Assembly: GCA_946902985.2 (NCBI GenBank)
Contig: OX336389.2
Location: forward strand, 169,270,704 to 169,334,703
Direction of reading: 5' to 3'
Length of the DNA: 64,000 bases
Source of the DNA: Meconema thalassinum
Lineage: Eukaryota > Arthropoda > Insecta > Orthoptera > Tettigoniidae
The first letter of the stretch is position 1; each line of letters opens with the position of its first letter. The notes under the pieces are model-generated. The model made no database searches, was not told where the DNA came from, and worked only from the letters and a program-made list of their open reading frames with translations. The position numbers and the translations under genes are program-made. Below, one piece after another: positions 23,176 through 34,055 of the stretch.

Positions 23176-24140
23176 TAGGGACCTGAAAAAATCGCATTTG
23201 CGATAAATGCGAATTTTTAAATTTCGTACAGAATCCAAGTCTACGTTAATTTTAATGTGATATAAAACCATTTTACGCGTAAATCAAAGTGCGACAAAAT
23301 GCGAATTGTGACCCAAAATGCGAAAATACCAAATAAGTGTGATTTTATAGCGAAATTACTTTAAATCTGCTAATTTATTTGCGAATTTCTTTATAAAACA
23401 ATACCTCATCTTGGAATCTTAGTGTGCTACGCATATTGGTCGATTTCTGTATCGATACGAATTTTCGACTATCTATAACTTATTCAGACAGCTGACGAAC
23501 GAAACTCGTTTGTGTACTTGGCGCATCGTGGCGACTGGTGGTTTGTCGAACACGTGGACTTCGCTAAACAGAAAATTTTGCGGCTTGCCGCTTGAATAGT
23601 AACCTTATTCTTTTTGTAACCCTCAAGCACTTTAAGATATTTTATCCTAGACACGTGGTATTGAACAATGACAAAGAAACAGATATTCAAAAACTTCCGG
23701 GCTTTACAAACATTCCATGTCATGAAATAAGGAAGGGCTATGATTCTTTCAAGAATATTATTGAATCGCAGTTAAAACAAAATGAGGAGTGTGAAGTAGT
23801 ACGTGCCTTGACTGCAGTTCAATATGAACATGAACATTATGCCAAGAGTTCTTTAGATCTTTTGTGGACACCAACAAACAATGAGGACAGTAGGCGTGTT
23901 TTGTCGCACTACAATACAGATGTAACAGACAGAAGGTGTATCTTGAAAGAGTGCAACGCAGAGTTATTTAAAATGCTTTCATTTGAACATTAAATTGTAT
24001 CTCAAGTGTCGCCAATAAAGTCATATGGTCCGTAAGAATCCGGAAAAAATTAGATGCTAATTTTCCAAAAATAGATGCTAAATAGGGAAAATATAAATGC
24101 TAATTTAAAGGAAAATAGATGCTAAATTTTCAGGTCCCTA
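23176..24140 (+). mobile_element. hAT-type element with 8-bp TSD
   Basis: Ends TAGGGACCTGAAAAAAT and TTTTCAGGTCCCTA are inverted. Perfect 8-bp duplications CTAATTAC lie at 23168-23175 and 24141-24148, the hAT hallmark. Many AAATGCGAA-like motifs crowd the left end and AAATAGATGCTAA motifs the right. A hAT-like C-terminal frame lies inside (23592-23993). Confidence 0.85.
23592..23993 (+). pseudogene. hAT-like transposase C-terminal remnant
   Basis: A plus-strand frame of 133 codons includes FKNIIESQLKQNEECEVVRA, SSLDLLWTPTNNEDSRRVLS, and HYNTDVTDRRCILKECNAEL then FKMLSFEH. The order 'SRRVLSxYNxxxTDRRxxLxxxN' resembles the C-terminal dimerisation part of hAT transposases. The N-terminal and catalytic parts are missing. 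Confidence 0.6.
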
Positions 24141-24874
24141 CTAATTACAAAGAAAAATATTTCACATAAAACTAAAAACTCATCTTGATGCCGAAAATAA
24201 ACCGATGTATACCATTCAAGGTATCCTCAGTACCGGTATGCATTTCCTTGAGGGTGGGCACGGGGAAATATAGCATACGAAATCTGCGCCGCTTGCGTGA
24301 ACCTTGCTCCATCGCAATCTGTGAGCCTAGCGGCACGAGTTTAAATGATTTAAACCGACCTCAGTGAATTTACCTCCGAATATCCAGACAAAATTAGCTA
24401 CTTTTCATTACTTTACGTTACCGGTAGACACCCTGATAATTCACATGTTATTTCATAACTACAACACGACCTACGCTTTGTAATTCGTGGTGAAGAAGAA
24501 AAGAAGTTTTTTTATACAGAAAGGTTATCGAACTAATCAACGCATTAAAGAACACGCAAACAGTTATCCCAGAGCTTACATTCAACCCAAACAAATCGAT
24601 ATCGATCGACTAGGATTCACGCAAATCAGGACACATCTCATATACCCAGTCGAAGTCTGTAACAATCGGATGAATACAGTTCAGAGCGATCTATCGAATG
24701 TGTGCTGGTCACACAGCAATATATCAGCGGCATACGGAAGTTTGTTCTGGCACGAATTTTAAAAAGAAATCTTGGTACATAAATTCGTAAAATATTATAG
24801 TTCATCCGTAAAAACGTAAAACACACTGCCTTTCCGTTAATTTTACGGAAAAAACGTAAAAGTTGGCAGGTATG

Positions 24875-25005
24875 CTTTTAGGTAATCTCTCCTCCCCCGT
24901 TCTCTTCACATGACCCCACCATCTGAGTCGGCTCATACAAACAGCTTCGTCTACATAATCTGAAAAGTTTTCAAAATTAACTGCTTTTATAAAAACTCCT
25001 AAACC
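24875..25005 (-). mobile_element. LINE C-terminal fragment, upstream half
   Basis: The minus strand reads DYVDEAVCMSRLRWWGHVKR and TGEERLPK, the usual sequence before the LINE C-terminus. Across the insertion it joins RLMSSAIER at 19510 in frame. Confidence 0.72.
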
Positions 25006-25287
25006 TACATGTGATTTGTGACGATACAGACAGTTCCTTTATACATCAGTAAAGTCGCTGTCCGAGCAGTTTGTAGACGTTACAATTTCAGATAAGTCTC
25101 TAAATCAGATCTTACAACACATTATTAGTAGACAAACACTGTATTTGCATGTTGAAGTTCTCGCCTTTTACCATCATCTCAGCAGAGTACTCGTAGGTCA
25201 CTTCTACAGTAATTTACAATTTTACAGTAGTTTAAGGCTCATTGCTAAAGTATATCACAGCAATAATAGCTACACCTTCATAGATTA

Positions 25288-26322
25288 CCGTATTTGCTCG
25301 TGTATATCTCGCACTTTTTGACCAAAAATATGTGTGAAAATTTTCGGTGCGAGATATACGCGGGGAACGACCGTACTCCCGAAAAAACACAAAATTTGCA
25401 TTATTGAAACAAGGCAACTGGCATACGGTCTTCGACCTATTCATCGTCACTGCCTTCACTGCTGCCATTCTCCGAGGTACTCTCGTGTGCATCATTCTGG
25501 TCATCATCCCATACTACTTCATTCTGACTTCCGTCCAATGCATTTGTGATGCACGTTTTCAAGAAGCTCTTCACAACAATGTCCGTCGACACCATTTATT
25601 TCTATTCGTTATGGTTATGCGACATTACGAACCTATGAAAAAGACATCATACGCTCGTTACGGATGATTCAAGGCAGAAAAGGAATTTAGAGCGCAGACG
25701 TTTAGCCAAGCTTAGCAATCGATACGATTATCTTCCATATCGATTCCTCGCTACATGCACGAGCGAGCTCGAACTTGCCGACCGCGGCCGAAGACTAACA
25801 ATGTACCGCGAGCTTTAACACTCACGCCGCGCCGCATGTTCGCACGTTCTTGCACGCGGCCAGACTCTGATGCGACGCAATGCGTAATGACGAAATCATT
25901 GAGGTTTAGAAGACTGAACTGCGTTTCTGGGCGATGTAACAGTAGGCCTACTTGCGCATACGAGCATGTTGGCGCGAGTGGTATAGCACAGATTTCCTTT
26001 ATCTTCGAAACCAGAGTACCGGTAGGCCTACTGATGTCTACAAGGCAACTGACGGACAACAATGAAGGAAACCTCTGCCGCCAAAACGGACGATGACATT
26101 GCATATCGATGACTGTTGTGGCGCGCTAATCGCGCTAAGGTATCGCTTCGGGTAAGTTCTGGGACAATGACGACTGTTGTATCGAACGTGTTTCTACCTC
26201 AAGGTTATTACGGTCATTTATATGACAGCGTCAGAAATGAATGCGAGACATATGCGAGTTCTTTTTTTCCCTGAAATTTCAAATTAAAAAATGGGGTACG
26301 ACATATACGCGTGCAAATATGG
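25288..26322 (-). mobile_element. Pogo-type element retaining the transposase C-terminus
   Basis: TA-flanked ends CCGTATTTGCTCGTGTATAT and a decayed right end (GTGCAAATATGG) enclose about 1 kb. The minus strand near 25592-25434 reads VKSFLKTCITNALDGSQNEV, VWDDDQND and an acidic end. This matches the pogo C-terminus at 12093-12232 (IQKSFKECSISNAMDGSEDD). It ties the whole ACCGTATTTGCTCG family to pogo. Confidence 0.8.
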
Positions 26323-26865
26323 TAGTTGGGGGAGTGAGACTGTTTGTTGATGAGATTGTCATTTCTTAGTCTTGCAACATAGGTCCTGGATATAAATAGT
26401 TATTTTCTTGGATGACTATACTTAAGTATTTTACCAGTAATGGTTGCCACACTTACTAAGATTTTGATGGGATTTTTTTTGGAGGCCAGCGGCTGTTAGT
26501 GGGTATCATTGTAAGTATGGTAGTGTTTTGTAAAGCTATTTTATCTTGTAAAGATTTGGATCTGATGATACTCAATTTGACGAGCGAAACATGTTATCCC
26601 TTCGTGTCCTCCCTCTTCTGTAATCCAAGTATATACAAATATCTTAATCACATGTAATTTTTTCAGGTTATTTTTGCGCATGATCCAGTAATTGGGATTA
26701 CATTGTGTTGGCAGACTGAAAAGTTGTAATATCAATTATCAATAAGGCAACACTGAAAAATGGCTTCAAAGCTCTCTATGCAACATTAGACTTCTATAAC
26801 ATATTCAGTGCTCCAAAACTGTGATACTGAGAATGATATATCATCATTCATCATTTAATAACATA
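26323..26865. other. Intron sequence, no recognised feature
   Basis: No element ends, exon or RNA-gene boxes were recognised between two pogo-type elements. Confidence 0.45.
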
Positions 26866-27061
26866 CCATATTTGCTTGCTTATAACCTGCACTTATTTGA
26901 CCGAAAATAGGTCTAAAAATTCTCGGTGCGAGATATATGCAGGGATTTGTGTGCGAAATACCGTAATCCTGAAGGAAAAAAAACCACCATTTAATCTGCA
27001 ATATTGAAACAGGACAACTGGAATTGTCAACTGCCATCACTGCTGCCAATCTCCGAGCTAA

Positions 27062-27114
27062 GGGGCAGATGACCTCGTAGTTCCTCCCCTTAAAACAACA
27101 ATAACTAACTAACT
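27062..27114 (+). mobile_element. 53-bp retro-insertion (SINE/LINE tail)
   Basis: A short segment GGGGCAGATGACCTCG...ACTAACTAACT with an (AACT)n end is flanked by a perfect 14-bp duplication AATCTCCGAGCTAA at 27048-27061 and 27115-27128. The same tail sequence is inserted at 28286-28347. Confidence 0.82.
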
Positions 27115-27384
27115 AATCTCCGAGCTAATCTCGTGTGCATCATCATCCCAACTCCTGTCCAATGCATTTGCTCTTAACAATGTCTGTCAACACAATAACC
27201 CATACCCGTATAACCTAATCACTAGGGATTGGAATTTTTCGGTGATTTCAGAGTGAAGAAAGCGGTATTTTAAAGTGGCAAATTCGGTGGTTTCAAGTGC
27301 ACTTTTCGGTACTTTCAAAATCATAAATTTTAGGCGGGATTTTTTAAATATCATGGATAAGATGCATAACATAACACATTTCAG

Positions 27385-28279
27385 TCATCCTTCAAAGTAT
27401 ACTTCAGTGAAGAGATCCAAATTCTCTTGTGACAAACGGTGACGCATATCACTTAACGTGCTGGTGTAAACTGAAAAACAAAAGTTCACAGCATTTGAAC
27501 AGGGGATCCAAATGGTTTTCAATACAGATTCTGAGAACTTTGGAAATGCAAATGTCATTCCTTGCAAATCTCCAACAATGTCTGTCTTGGTCCTGTCATG
27601 CATCTGCTTCTTGATTAAAGTTTGCAGTTCTTTGTATCCTCTTAACACCTCACTTTCTTCCAGTGTTCCAAAGAACGGTAACTTCTTAATTTTCTTTGCA
27701 ATGTCCTCATTGATGTTCTTGGCACTATTTCTGACGGATCAAACGCACACATTTGTAAATCCTGTTCCCAGGGTCAACGGATCTCAAACTGATTAATTTT
27801 CCAAGAGCATGGGACCCAGCATTTACTACAACTGAATGTATTTTCCCTCTTCTTAACACATTTCCACAACCCTCCAACTGCTCCTTAATGTTGGTACTGT
27901 ACTTTCCAGAAACAGCAAGTTTAAGGGCTTGCTGAAACCTCCGTAGACATCCATCAAGAAGGTGAACAGTTGGATGTGGCCTTCTAATAAGGGGATGAGT
28001 TCAGTGATGTATGTGCCAAATTCTTTGAATCCCAAGTATTTCATCATGTGAAACATTGTTGAGAAAATCAACACCAGAGTTATCAGTCCCTACTACTTCA
28101 CTCATAAATTGCAAAATATCTTTCAAGTACTCTGACAGGCACACTACAGAATGAAACCAAGAAGACCACCTAGTTAATACTGGTTCCGGAAACAGTGGCA
28201 CATTTTGATCTGGATACTTGCCATCTAGATATTCATGTCTGAAAGGCGCACTACATGACGCCACGCGTCGAGTAGACAC
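27385..28279 (-). pseudogene. hAT-like transposase remnant
   Basis: Several minus-strand frames hold SAPFRHEYLDGKYPDQNVP, LFPEPVLTRWSSWFHSVVC, and near the end YKELQTLIKKQMHDR and NFCFSVYTSTLSDMRHRLS. The phrase 'EPVxTRWxSWxxSV' and the closing 'YxxxLSDxRHxLSxENL' are typical of hAT transposases. Stops and shifts break it. The N-terminal zinc finger was not found. Confidence 0.65.
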
Positions 28280-28285
28280 TAGGAT

Positions 28286-28347
28286 AAAGGAGCAGATGAC
28301 CTTGCTGTTCCGGTCCTTAAAACCTCAATAACTAAGTACTGTAACTT
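28286..28347 (+). mobile_element. 62-bp retro-insertion (same tail as 27062)
   Basis: The segment AAAGGAGCAGATGACCTTGC...AATAACTAAGT matches the insertion at 27062 and is flanked by ACTAGGAT at 28278-28285 and 28348-28355. Confidence 0.75.
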
Positions 28348-29049
28348 ACTAGGATGACTTCCCGGATTGATAGAGATCGCTGTATGCAGAAAGTGAGGCC
28401 CGCTATCTACCGTTATGTTTCCAATTTTTCCGTGTTTGTTGGATGCTCTCCATGCAGTCAAGTCATGGGAGAAGATTACCGCTACTACACTCCTACAAAA
28501 ACAGCGTTTATCGGCTTCTGTGAAGACGATATTTTAAACGGGCAAGGGGGTCTCACTACATTAGGGCAAAACCTGGATGAATGTCAAGATGCAGAAGAAA
28601 GTGACATCCAGTAGTTAGACTTCAATAAAGACAATCATGGTTTCAGACACGAGGATATTGTATGGAATTTGACTGTCGGTGAGGTAAACTGAGATCCAGT
28701 ACATATAGAGTGCAGGAGTGATGCAATGGAAATCCCAAAAGCTCCCACAGTCAAGCTAGTGTGTCTATAGTCACACTTATCTCTTATATAGAAAATCAAG
28801 ATGAATTTTCGTTTCTCATATATTGTTTTCTTCAGAATTGTACAATCTAAAATTAGAAAAATTAAACCATCTAAGAAACAAAAAGTGATGACAGTCATTT
28901 TTCTTAGTTTTTAATATTGGTAAAATACACATAGTGTGTCTTACACTACTATGTTATAAAGTATTTTTTTTTTTTTTGCATGTTCATAAAATACATTTCA
29001 ATATTTTTAATCAATAGTTTTCTCTTTGCTAGGCTTAAAAACATTACTG

Positions 29050-29310
29050 TGGATAATTCGCGGTTTTCAATAATTCGCGGAAATTCGTGCATTAATTGCC
29101 GCGAATTATCGGAAGTGCACTGTAAAGAAAAAAACGAAAAAAGCTAAAATTCGCGTTTTCATGCATAATTCGCAAAATTCGCGTTTTCACGCGAAATTCG
29201 CGAAATTTCGCGACTTCAAAAATATTTTTTTCGCCATTTTTAGGGTTATTAAAACACATTACCATCTGTGTATTACTTCCTTTAATAATTCGCGAAATTC
29301 GCGATCGCGA
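29050..29310. repeat. AATTCGCG subterminal repeat cluster
   Basis: At least eight copies of AATTCGCG or its complement occur in both directions within 260 bp of the right end of the hAT element. Such clusters are where hAT transposases bind. Confidence 0.7.
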
Positions 29311-29632
29311 ATTTTTCCTATCCCTACAATCACACAAGAGTTCAACTGACGGCCTTCTTCATTTTATCTTTTGACATCAGCTTATCGTGACTAACAATAC
29401 CAAATCTCGATATGTTCTAACTTAACAATTACTAATTTAGTGTGTGGGGCACCGACAAAACAGCTGACGATCACAACCCATATTGTTGTTTTATTGCGTC
29501 ACCATATTTGACAACACCTTACGTGTTTGGTTAGTAGTTTCTTGCGTGTCTTTCTGTTGACGCCAGTAGTGAGTACAGTGGAATCTCGTTAGCACGTTCT
29601 CGGTTACGACTTTTTCCCGTTTAGCGCGATGA

Positions 29633-30475
29633 TTTTCTCAAGTCCCAGTCCCAATTCTACAAAATACATGTTGATATATCCCCTTAATACGTTCTCTATT
29701 CCCGCTTACGACGATCAAATTTCCGCTGTACTATTTGTCAGCGAACCTGATTTTATTCTTATTTCATTATAAAATTCGGCTTCTGGAAAACACGACGCGA
29801 TATTGCCTCATATTCTCTGATAGTTATTGACAGTGTAGATGATTTCATTGTGTTTGACGGCGTAGAAGCGGCTACAGCTATGACGCAACACAGGTGACGT
29901 GTCTCTATCCCGCTGCCCTTTCTCAAGTCCCTATCCTACTAAATTCATGTTGATATATCCCCTTAATACGTTCTCTATTCCCGCTTACAACGATCAAATT
30001 TCCGTTGACTATTTGTTAGTGAACCGTATTTTATTCTTATTTCATTATAAAATTCGGCTTCTGGAAAACACGACGCGATATTGCCGCATATTCTCTGATA
30101 GTTATTGACAGTGTAGATGATTTCATTGTGTTTGATGGCGTAGAAGCGGCTATAGCTATGACGCAACACAGGTGACGTGTCTCTCTCCCGCTGCCCTTTC
30201 TCAAGTCCCTATCCTACTAAATTCATGTTGATATATCCCCTTAATACGTTCTCTATTCCCGCTTACAACGATCAAATTTCCGTTGAACTATTTGTTAGTG
30301 AACCGTATTTTATTCTTATTTCATTAAAAAATTCGGCTTCTGGGAAACACGACGCGATATTGCCGCATATTCTCTGATAGTTATTGACAGTGTAGATTTT
30401 ATTGTGTTTGACGGCATAGAAGTGGCTATAGCTATGACGCAACACAGGTGACGTGTCTCTCTCCCGCTGCCCTCC
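29633..30475. repeat. Three tandem units of ~280 bp
   Basis: Units start with TCTCAAGTCCC at 29637, 29920 and 30198 and share ATGTTGATATATCCCCTTAA and GAAAACACGACGCGATATTG. The later two are over 95% alike by eye, the first more diverged. Confidence 0.88.
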
Positions 30476-30867
30476 ACCCCTTTCCCTTTGTTTATTTCTC
30501 ACGTAGGCGCATTATTGTCTTCGTGTTCCGCACTATTGTCTTCTAGTTCTTAGTGTTCACGTCCAGTTATGACCTATTTTATTGCGTGTTTCATAATGGA
30601 TAAGAAGAAAGTACGGCAGATAACTAATGATAAGAAGATGAAATACATTCGAGACGTGGAATGCAATCCTCACATGAAGCGTGTGGATATAACGCGAAAG
30701 TGGAACATCCTCCGTCTACACTGAACACGATTCTCGGCAAAAGGAAGGAAATCGAACGCACATTTGAAGAAGGAATGAGCGGCTAAAGGAAACATGTGCG
30801 AGAGGGACAGTTTCCTCAGCTAGAAAGCTCTTTATTGAAGTAGTTCAAGCAAGCCCGTGCTTCAAAC

Positions 30868-30958
30868 ATATGCGCGCGCGGTCGCCGGTAACTGAGACGT
30901 CACTGACGGAGCGCGAAAGCGAGAATGTCCTTGCTAAGCAGAAATAAAGACCCTGTAT
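30868..30958 (-). repeat. Fragment of the 52124-type miniature element
   Basis: Reverse-complemented, this reads CAGGGTCTTTATTTCTGCTT, then GCAAGGACATTCTCG and the GTCAGTGACG stretch, as in the left arm of the element at 52124. Confidence 0.7.
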
Positions 30959-32317
30959 TATCCTGTAGTGTAGAGGTACAGTAATTCATTTTTATGTTAT
31001 TTATTCCGTGAAAGTTACTGATAACGTATGTTTATGTTGTGACTGTAGTAGTGCATACAATCACTTACTAAGGTCGGCGATTTGACGTCCATATATACGC
31101 CGAGTTCTTTCTTATACGTTGTAAATGCAGTATGGCGTTTTTCGGCAGTACGTTTTCCCGCATATGACGTCCAAATTTTTCAGTCCCTTGAAAAACGTAC
31201 TAACGAGATTCCACTGTATCAAATTCATTCACAATCAATTATCGACTGGCAGCTCAATTATCGTCGTCAGCATATATTATCACAATAACTTCCACGTTTT
31301 TACATAACTAAAAGATCGACTTCCACAAGAAAACGATTACAACTGAGAAACAACAATGGAAGTGAAGACAGAATACTGGTAATTGTCGACAATGCAACAG
31401 ATGGACAAATACCAAGGAAAGCACCGCCGCCAAAATGAACAATAACATCGCGAGAAAGACGTGTGATATCCTGTGGGCAGCGATCATCTTTATGAAGGCG
31501 TCAGAAATTAATGCGAGATAAATGCAAGGATTTTCCTCTGCAATTTTTAATTTAAAAATGAAGTGCGAGATATACGCGGTGGCAGGTTATATGCGAGCAA
31601 ATACGATAATTAATGAGGCATCTGAAACTGGCCTTTTGCAGTGCAGTCATGACTGTTCACTGTTCAACAGGGCTCCCATCCACTCACTCGTCCAAAAATA
31701 GTGAAATAGTGAGTGTTTTTCTTTCAAAAAAGTGAAAAAAAGGTGAGTTTATGCATGAAAAAGTGAGTAAATAGTGAGTAAATTCATAGCATTATTCGCA
31801 TTTATGGCCGTATATCTGGTTCATTTTGATCTTTTGTTGATATCTGTAGGCGCAATTAGGGAGGGGGGGCTTGGGTGGCTAAGCCTCCCCAAAATCAACC
31901 ATAGCCCCCCAAAAATGCGACAAAACTCTTTTGAAATAGACAAAATTTTTAGGAATGTGTATCTGAAAAACAAATTAGCCCCCCCAAAAATGTCAACCAA
32001 ATTGTATCTATGTTAATATCTCAGAGTAATGTTCGTGATTTTTCATGTACTGTAGTTAGAGAGGACACTTTGAAATAATGGATTGTAAAATCAATGCAAC
32101 ACTCAAGAAATTTAAATCGTAAAACAAAAATATAAATCAGGAATACAAAACAATGTGTATGTTATAATGGACTCTTTACTAGAAAAAAAAAAAACTAAAA
32201 CAAATAATACTGCCATACTGGCACATAAGAATAAAAATAGATATCAGTCTTAAGATAAAACAATGTTTATGCCATAATGCACACCTTACTAGAAAAAAAA
32301 CATATAATAAATAATAA

Positions 32318-32596
32318 CCCCTGGCACTACAGCCTGGGAAGGGCCTAGGCCTACCAAGCGACCGCTGCCCAGCCATTTGGCCTACAGATATTGGGGTGAC
32401 ACACGATCAGCGCATCGGATCCGCTCAGCCATTTATCTTAGTTTTCGTGATTGGGGCGCTGTCTCACTGTCAGACAGCTACTCAATTTTCCTCACGAGGC
32501 TGAGTGCACCCCGTTCCAGCCCTCACATCAGTTTCTAAAATCCCTGACGGAGCCGGGTGAGAGGCAGGCGCGCTACCCCAACACCACGGGGCCGGC
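32318..32596 (-). mobile_element. tRNA-derived SINE (family B), copy 1
   Basis: The minus-strand head is GGCCCCGTGGTGTTGGGGTA with an A-box look. The B-box segment, present in the copy at 53943, has been deleted here, together with about 20 bp. It ends in a TAATAATAA-type tail. Confidence 0.82.
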
Positions 32597-32929
32597 CCAG
32601 GAAAAAAAAACACTGTAAAACAAATAATATTGTCGTACTGCTACATAAAAGGAAAAGTAGATATCATCAGCCTTAAGATAAAATTCACAAGTTGTCATCA
32701 GTCTTAAAAATAAATTCAAGTGTCGGGGTCATCTGGATAGTCGCTGTTTTCATCGCGCCGTCGTTTCCCGACTTTCTTCCTTAGTGGCTCCGACTGCTTT
32801 TTGCGGAGATCTTCGGCCAGGGGTCGCATGCTGCGGGCACCTTCTAGCATACCTTGGCAATTTTTGCACTTTTTCAGATCACCCTTTACCAAAGCAGCTT
32901 TTAGCTTTTGGTTGGCCTCATCAATTAGG

Positions 32930-34055
32930 TCAACAGAAGCTTATCTCTCCTCTTCTTCCGCTTCTATTGCCTTCCTGAACTCTTCCTGTAATTTTCCTAT
33001 CTCCTTTCTTTAACTTTAGTTTTTTTCCTGCTCTTCTTGCTTGCACCGAATATCCTCCGCCTCTTTCTTTCTTCTTTGCTCTTCCTCTGCGCTTAGCCTC
33101 TAAATAGTTTTCATATTTGCTGTGAGCGCCAGCAGCCGCTTTCAGAAGAGCCTTTGTGATGGGAACCGCTTCAGCCCGCCCACCGAACTCCTTCATACCG
33201 TCACGAATGTTCAATCGAGCATTCAGGGTGCGCTCTTCCATTGCGGCTCTATCTGCCGGAAGTTGATTTCTTGATTCCGAAAATCCACGTTCCACATCTG
33301 AGCTTCTATGAGCTGCTGGTAGGATGGCTTTCACGACTTTGCTCACAAGCGTATATTTTGCCTGCCCAGTAAAGTCGAAAATGTCAAAAATGTTATGGCA
33401 AAAATGCTCAATCCTTGGACTTTCCTTAAAACGTGGGAGATTTTCTGGCTGCAACAGCTTCCATTCACTGCGAAGCTTCTCTTCGTACACATTTTTGAAA
33501 GTCAGCTGCAACATTTTGTAAACAAAGACAATGCTCATCAGACACTTACTTTCTTAGATGGCCTGACGCTGCAAGCATTTCAAGTGCTTGACATCCTTTC
33601 CAGTATTAAGGATGGACTTGTTAAGCAAGTGCTTTGCCACCTCTTGATGAAACTTCAATACTTGCAATTCACTACAGCTCCAATCGATCAGGAGACGTTC
33701 AGCACTCTTCCCAGTCAACATTTTTCAATTCCATAAAATTTTTGCCATCCATGATGAAAGATTCTTTCAAAAATTCAATGGTACTCTTCAATGCTTCTGC
33801 CTTGCAGAACCTACTTAAGAGCAATATGAACAAATTTGACACTTCTTCATATGGAACATGTATCATAGGTTGCTGTAATTAAAATACTTTTGAAAATCTT
33901 TCAAAAAGACTTGCACCATATACTACAAACGTAATCTGAGTGGGGCAAGTATCATCTTTTAGAGCACTAGCAATAGCCTGATAACATTTTGATTGCAGGA
34001 ATTTTTCAGCATCCTTTCCCTTTTTAAGTGGCAGACGGGGTCGGTATGTCATTCT
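32930..34055 (-). pseudogene. hAT-like transposase remnant
   Basis: The minus strand reads, in pieces: MTYRPRLPLKKGKDAEKFLQ; VPYEEVSNLFILLLSRFCKA; MDGKNFMELKNVDW; HQEVAKHLLNKSILNTGKDV; and in the last frame (33538-32930) ILPAAHRSSDVERGFSESRN, DRAAMEERTLNARLNIRDGM and VPITKALLKAAAGAH. The SSDVERGFS...DRAxMxERTLNAxLxIRD segment is a hAT-type C-terminal dimerisation region. At least three frame breaks are visible. Confidence 0.75.

Larger units (their letters stand above)
19511..24874. mobile_element. hAT-like element, 5.4 kb with nested insertions
   Basis: Perfect 17-bp inverted ends CATACCTGCCAACTTTT lie at 19511-19527 and 24858-24874. They are flanked by CTCTTA and CTTTTA, and removing the interval restores a LINE reading frame. 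No transposase is readable in its own DNA. Within it lie the pogo element 19664-22025, the hAT element 23176-24140, and unassigned sequence. The hAT assignment is inferred from the end sequence only. Confidence 0.72.
27223..29326 (-). mobile_element. hAT-type element, 2.1 kb
   Basis: Ends TAGGGATTGGAATTTTTCG and CGAATTTTTCCTATCCCTA are inverted. Flanks CTAATCAC (27215-27222) and CAATCAC (29327-29333) look like an 8-bp TSD with one base lost. The right end carries dense AATTCGCG subterminal motifs (29050-29310). The minus strand holds transposase remnants. Confidence 0.72.
29576..31216 (+). mobile_element. Tigger/pogo-type element with 280-bp tandem repeats
   Basis: TA-flanked inverted ends CAGTGGAATCTCGTTAG and CTAACGAGATTCCACTG bound the element. 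At 30597-30840 the plus strand encodes the start of a pogo/Tigger transposase (MDKKKVRQITNDKKMKYIRD, HMKRVDITRKWNI, then shifted to PPSTLNTILGKRKEIER), a CENP-B-like HTH. Frames break early and the catalytic part is gone. A fragment of the 52124-type miniature element (30868-30958) sits inside. Confidence 0.82.
26866..31606. mobile_element. Pogo-type element expanded to 4.7 kb by nested insertions
   Basis: The left end ACCATATTTGCTTGC and right end GCGAGCAAATACGA are TA-flanked decayed members of the same family. Interior sequence at 27000-27215 and 31370-31600 parallels the 25288 element. Three insertions account for most of the length: a 53-bp retro-insertion (27062-27114), a hAT-type element (27223-29326) and a Tigger-type element (29576-31216). 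Confidence 0.72.
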
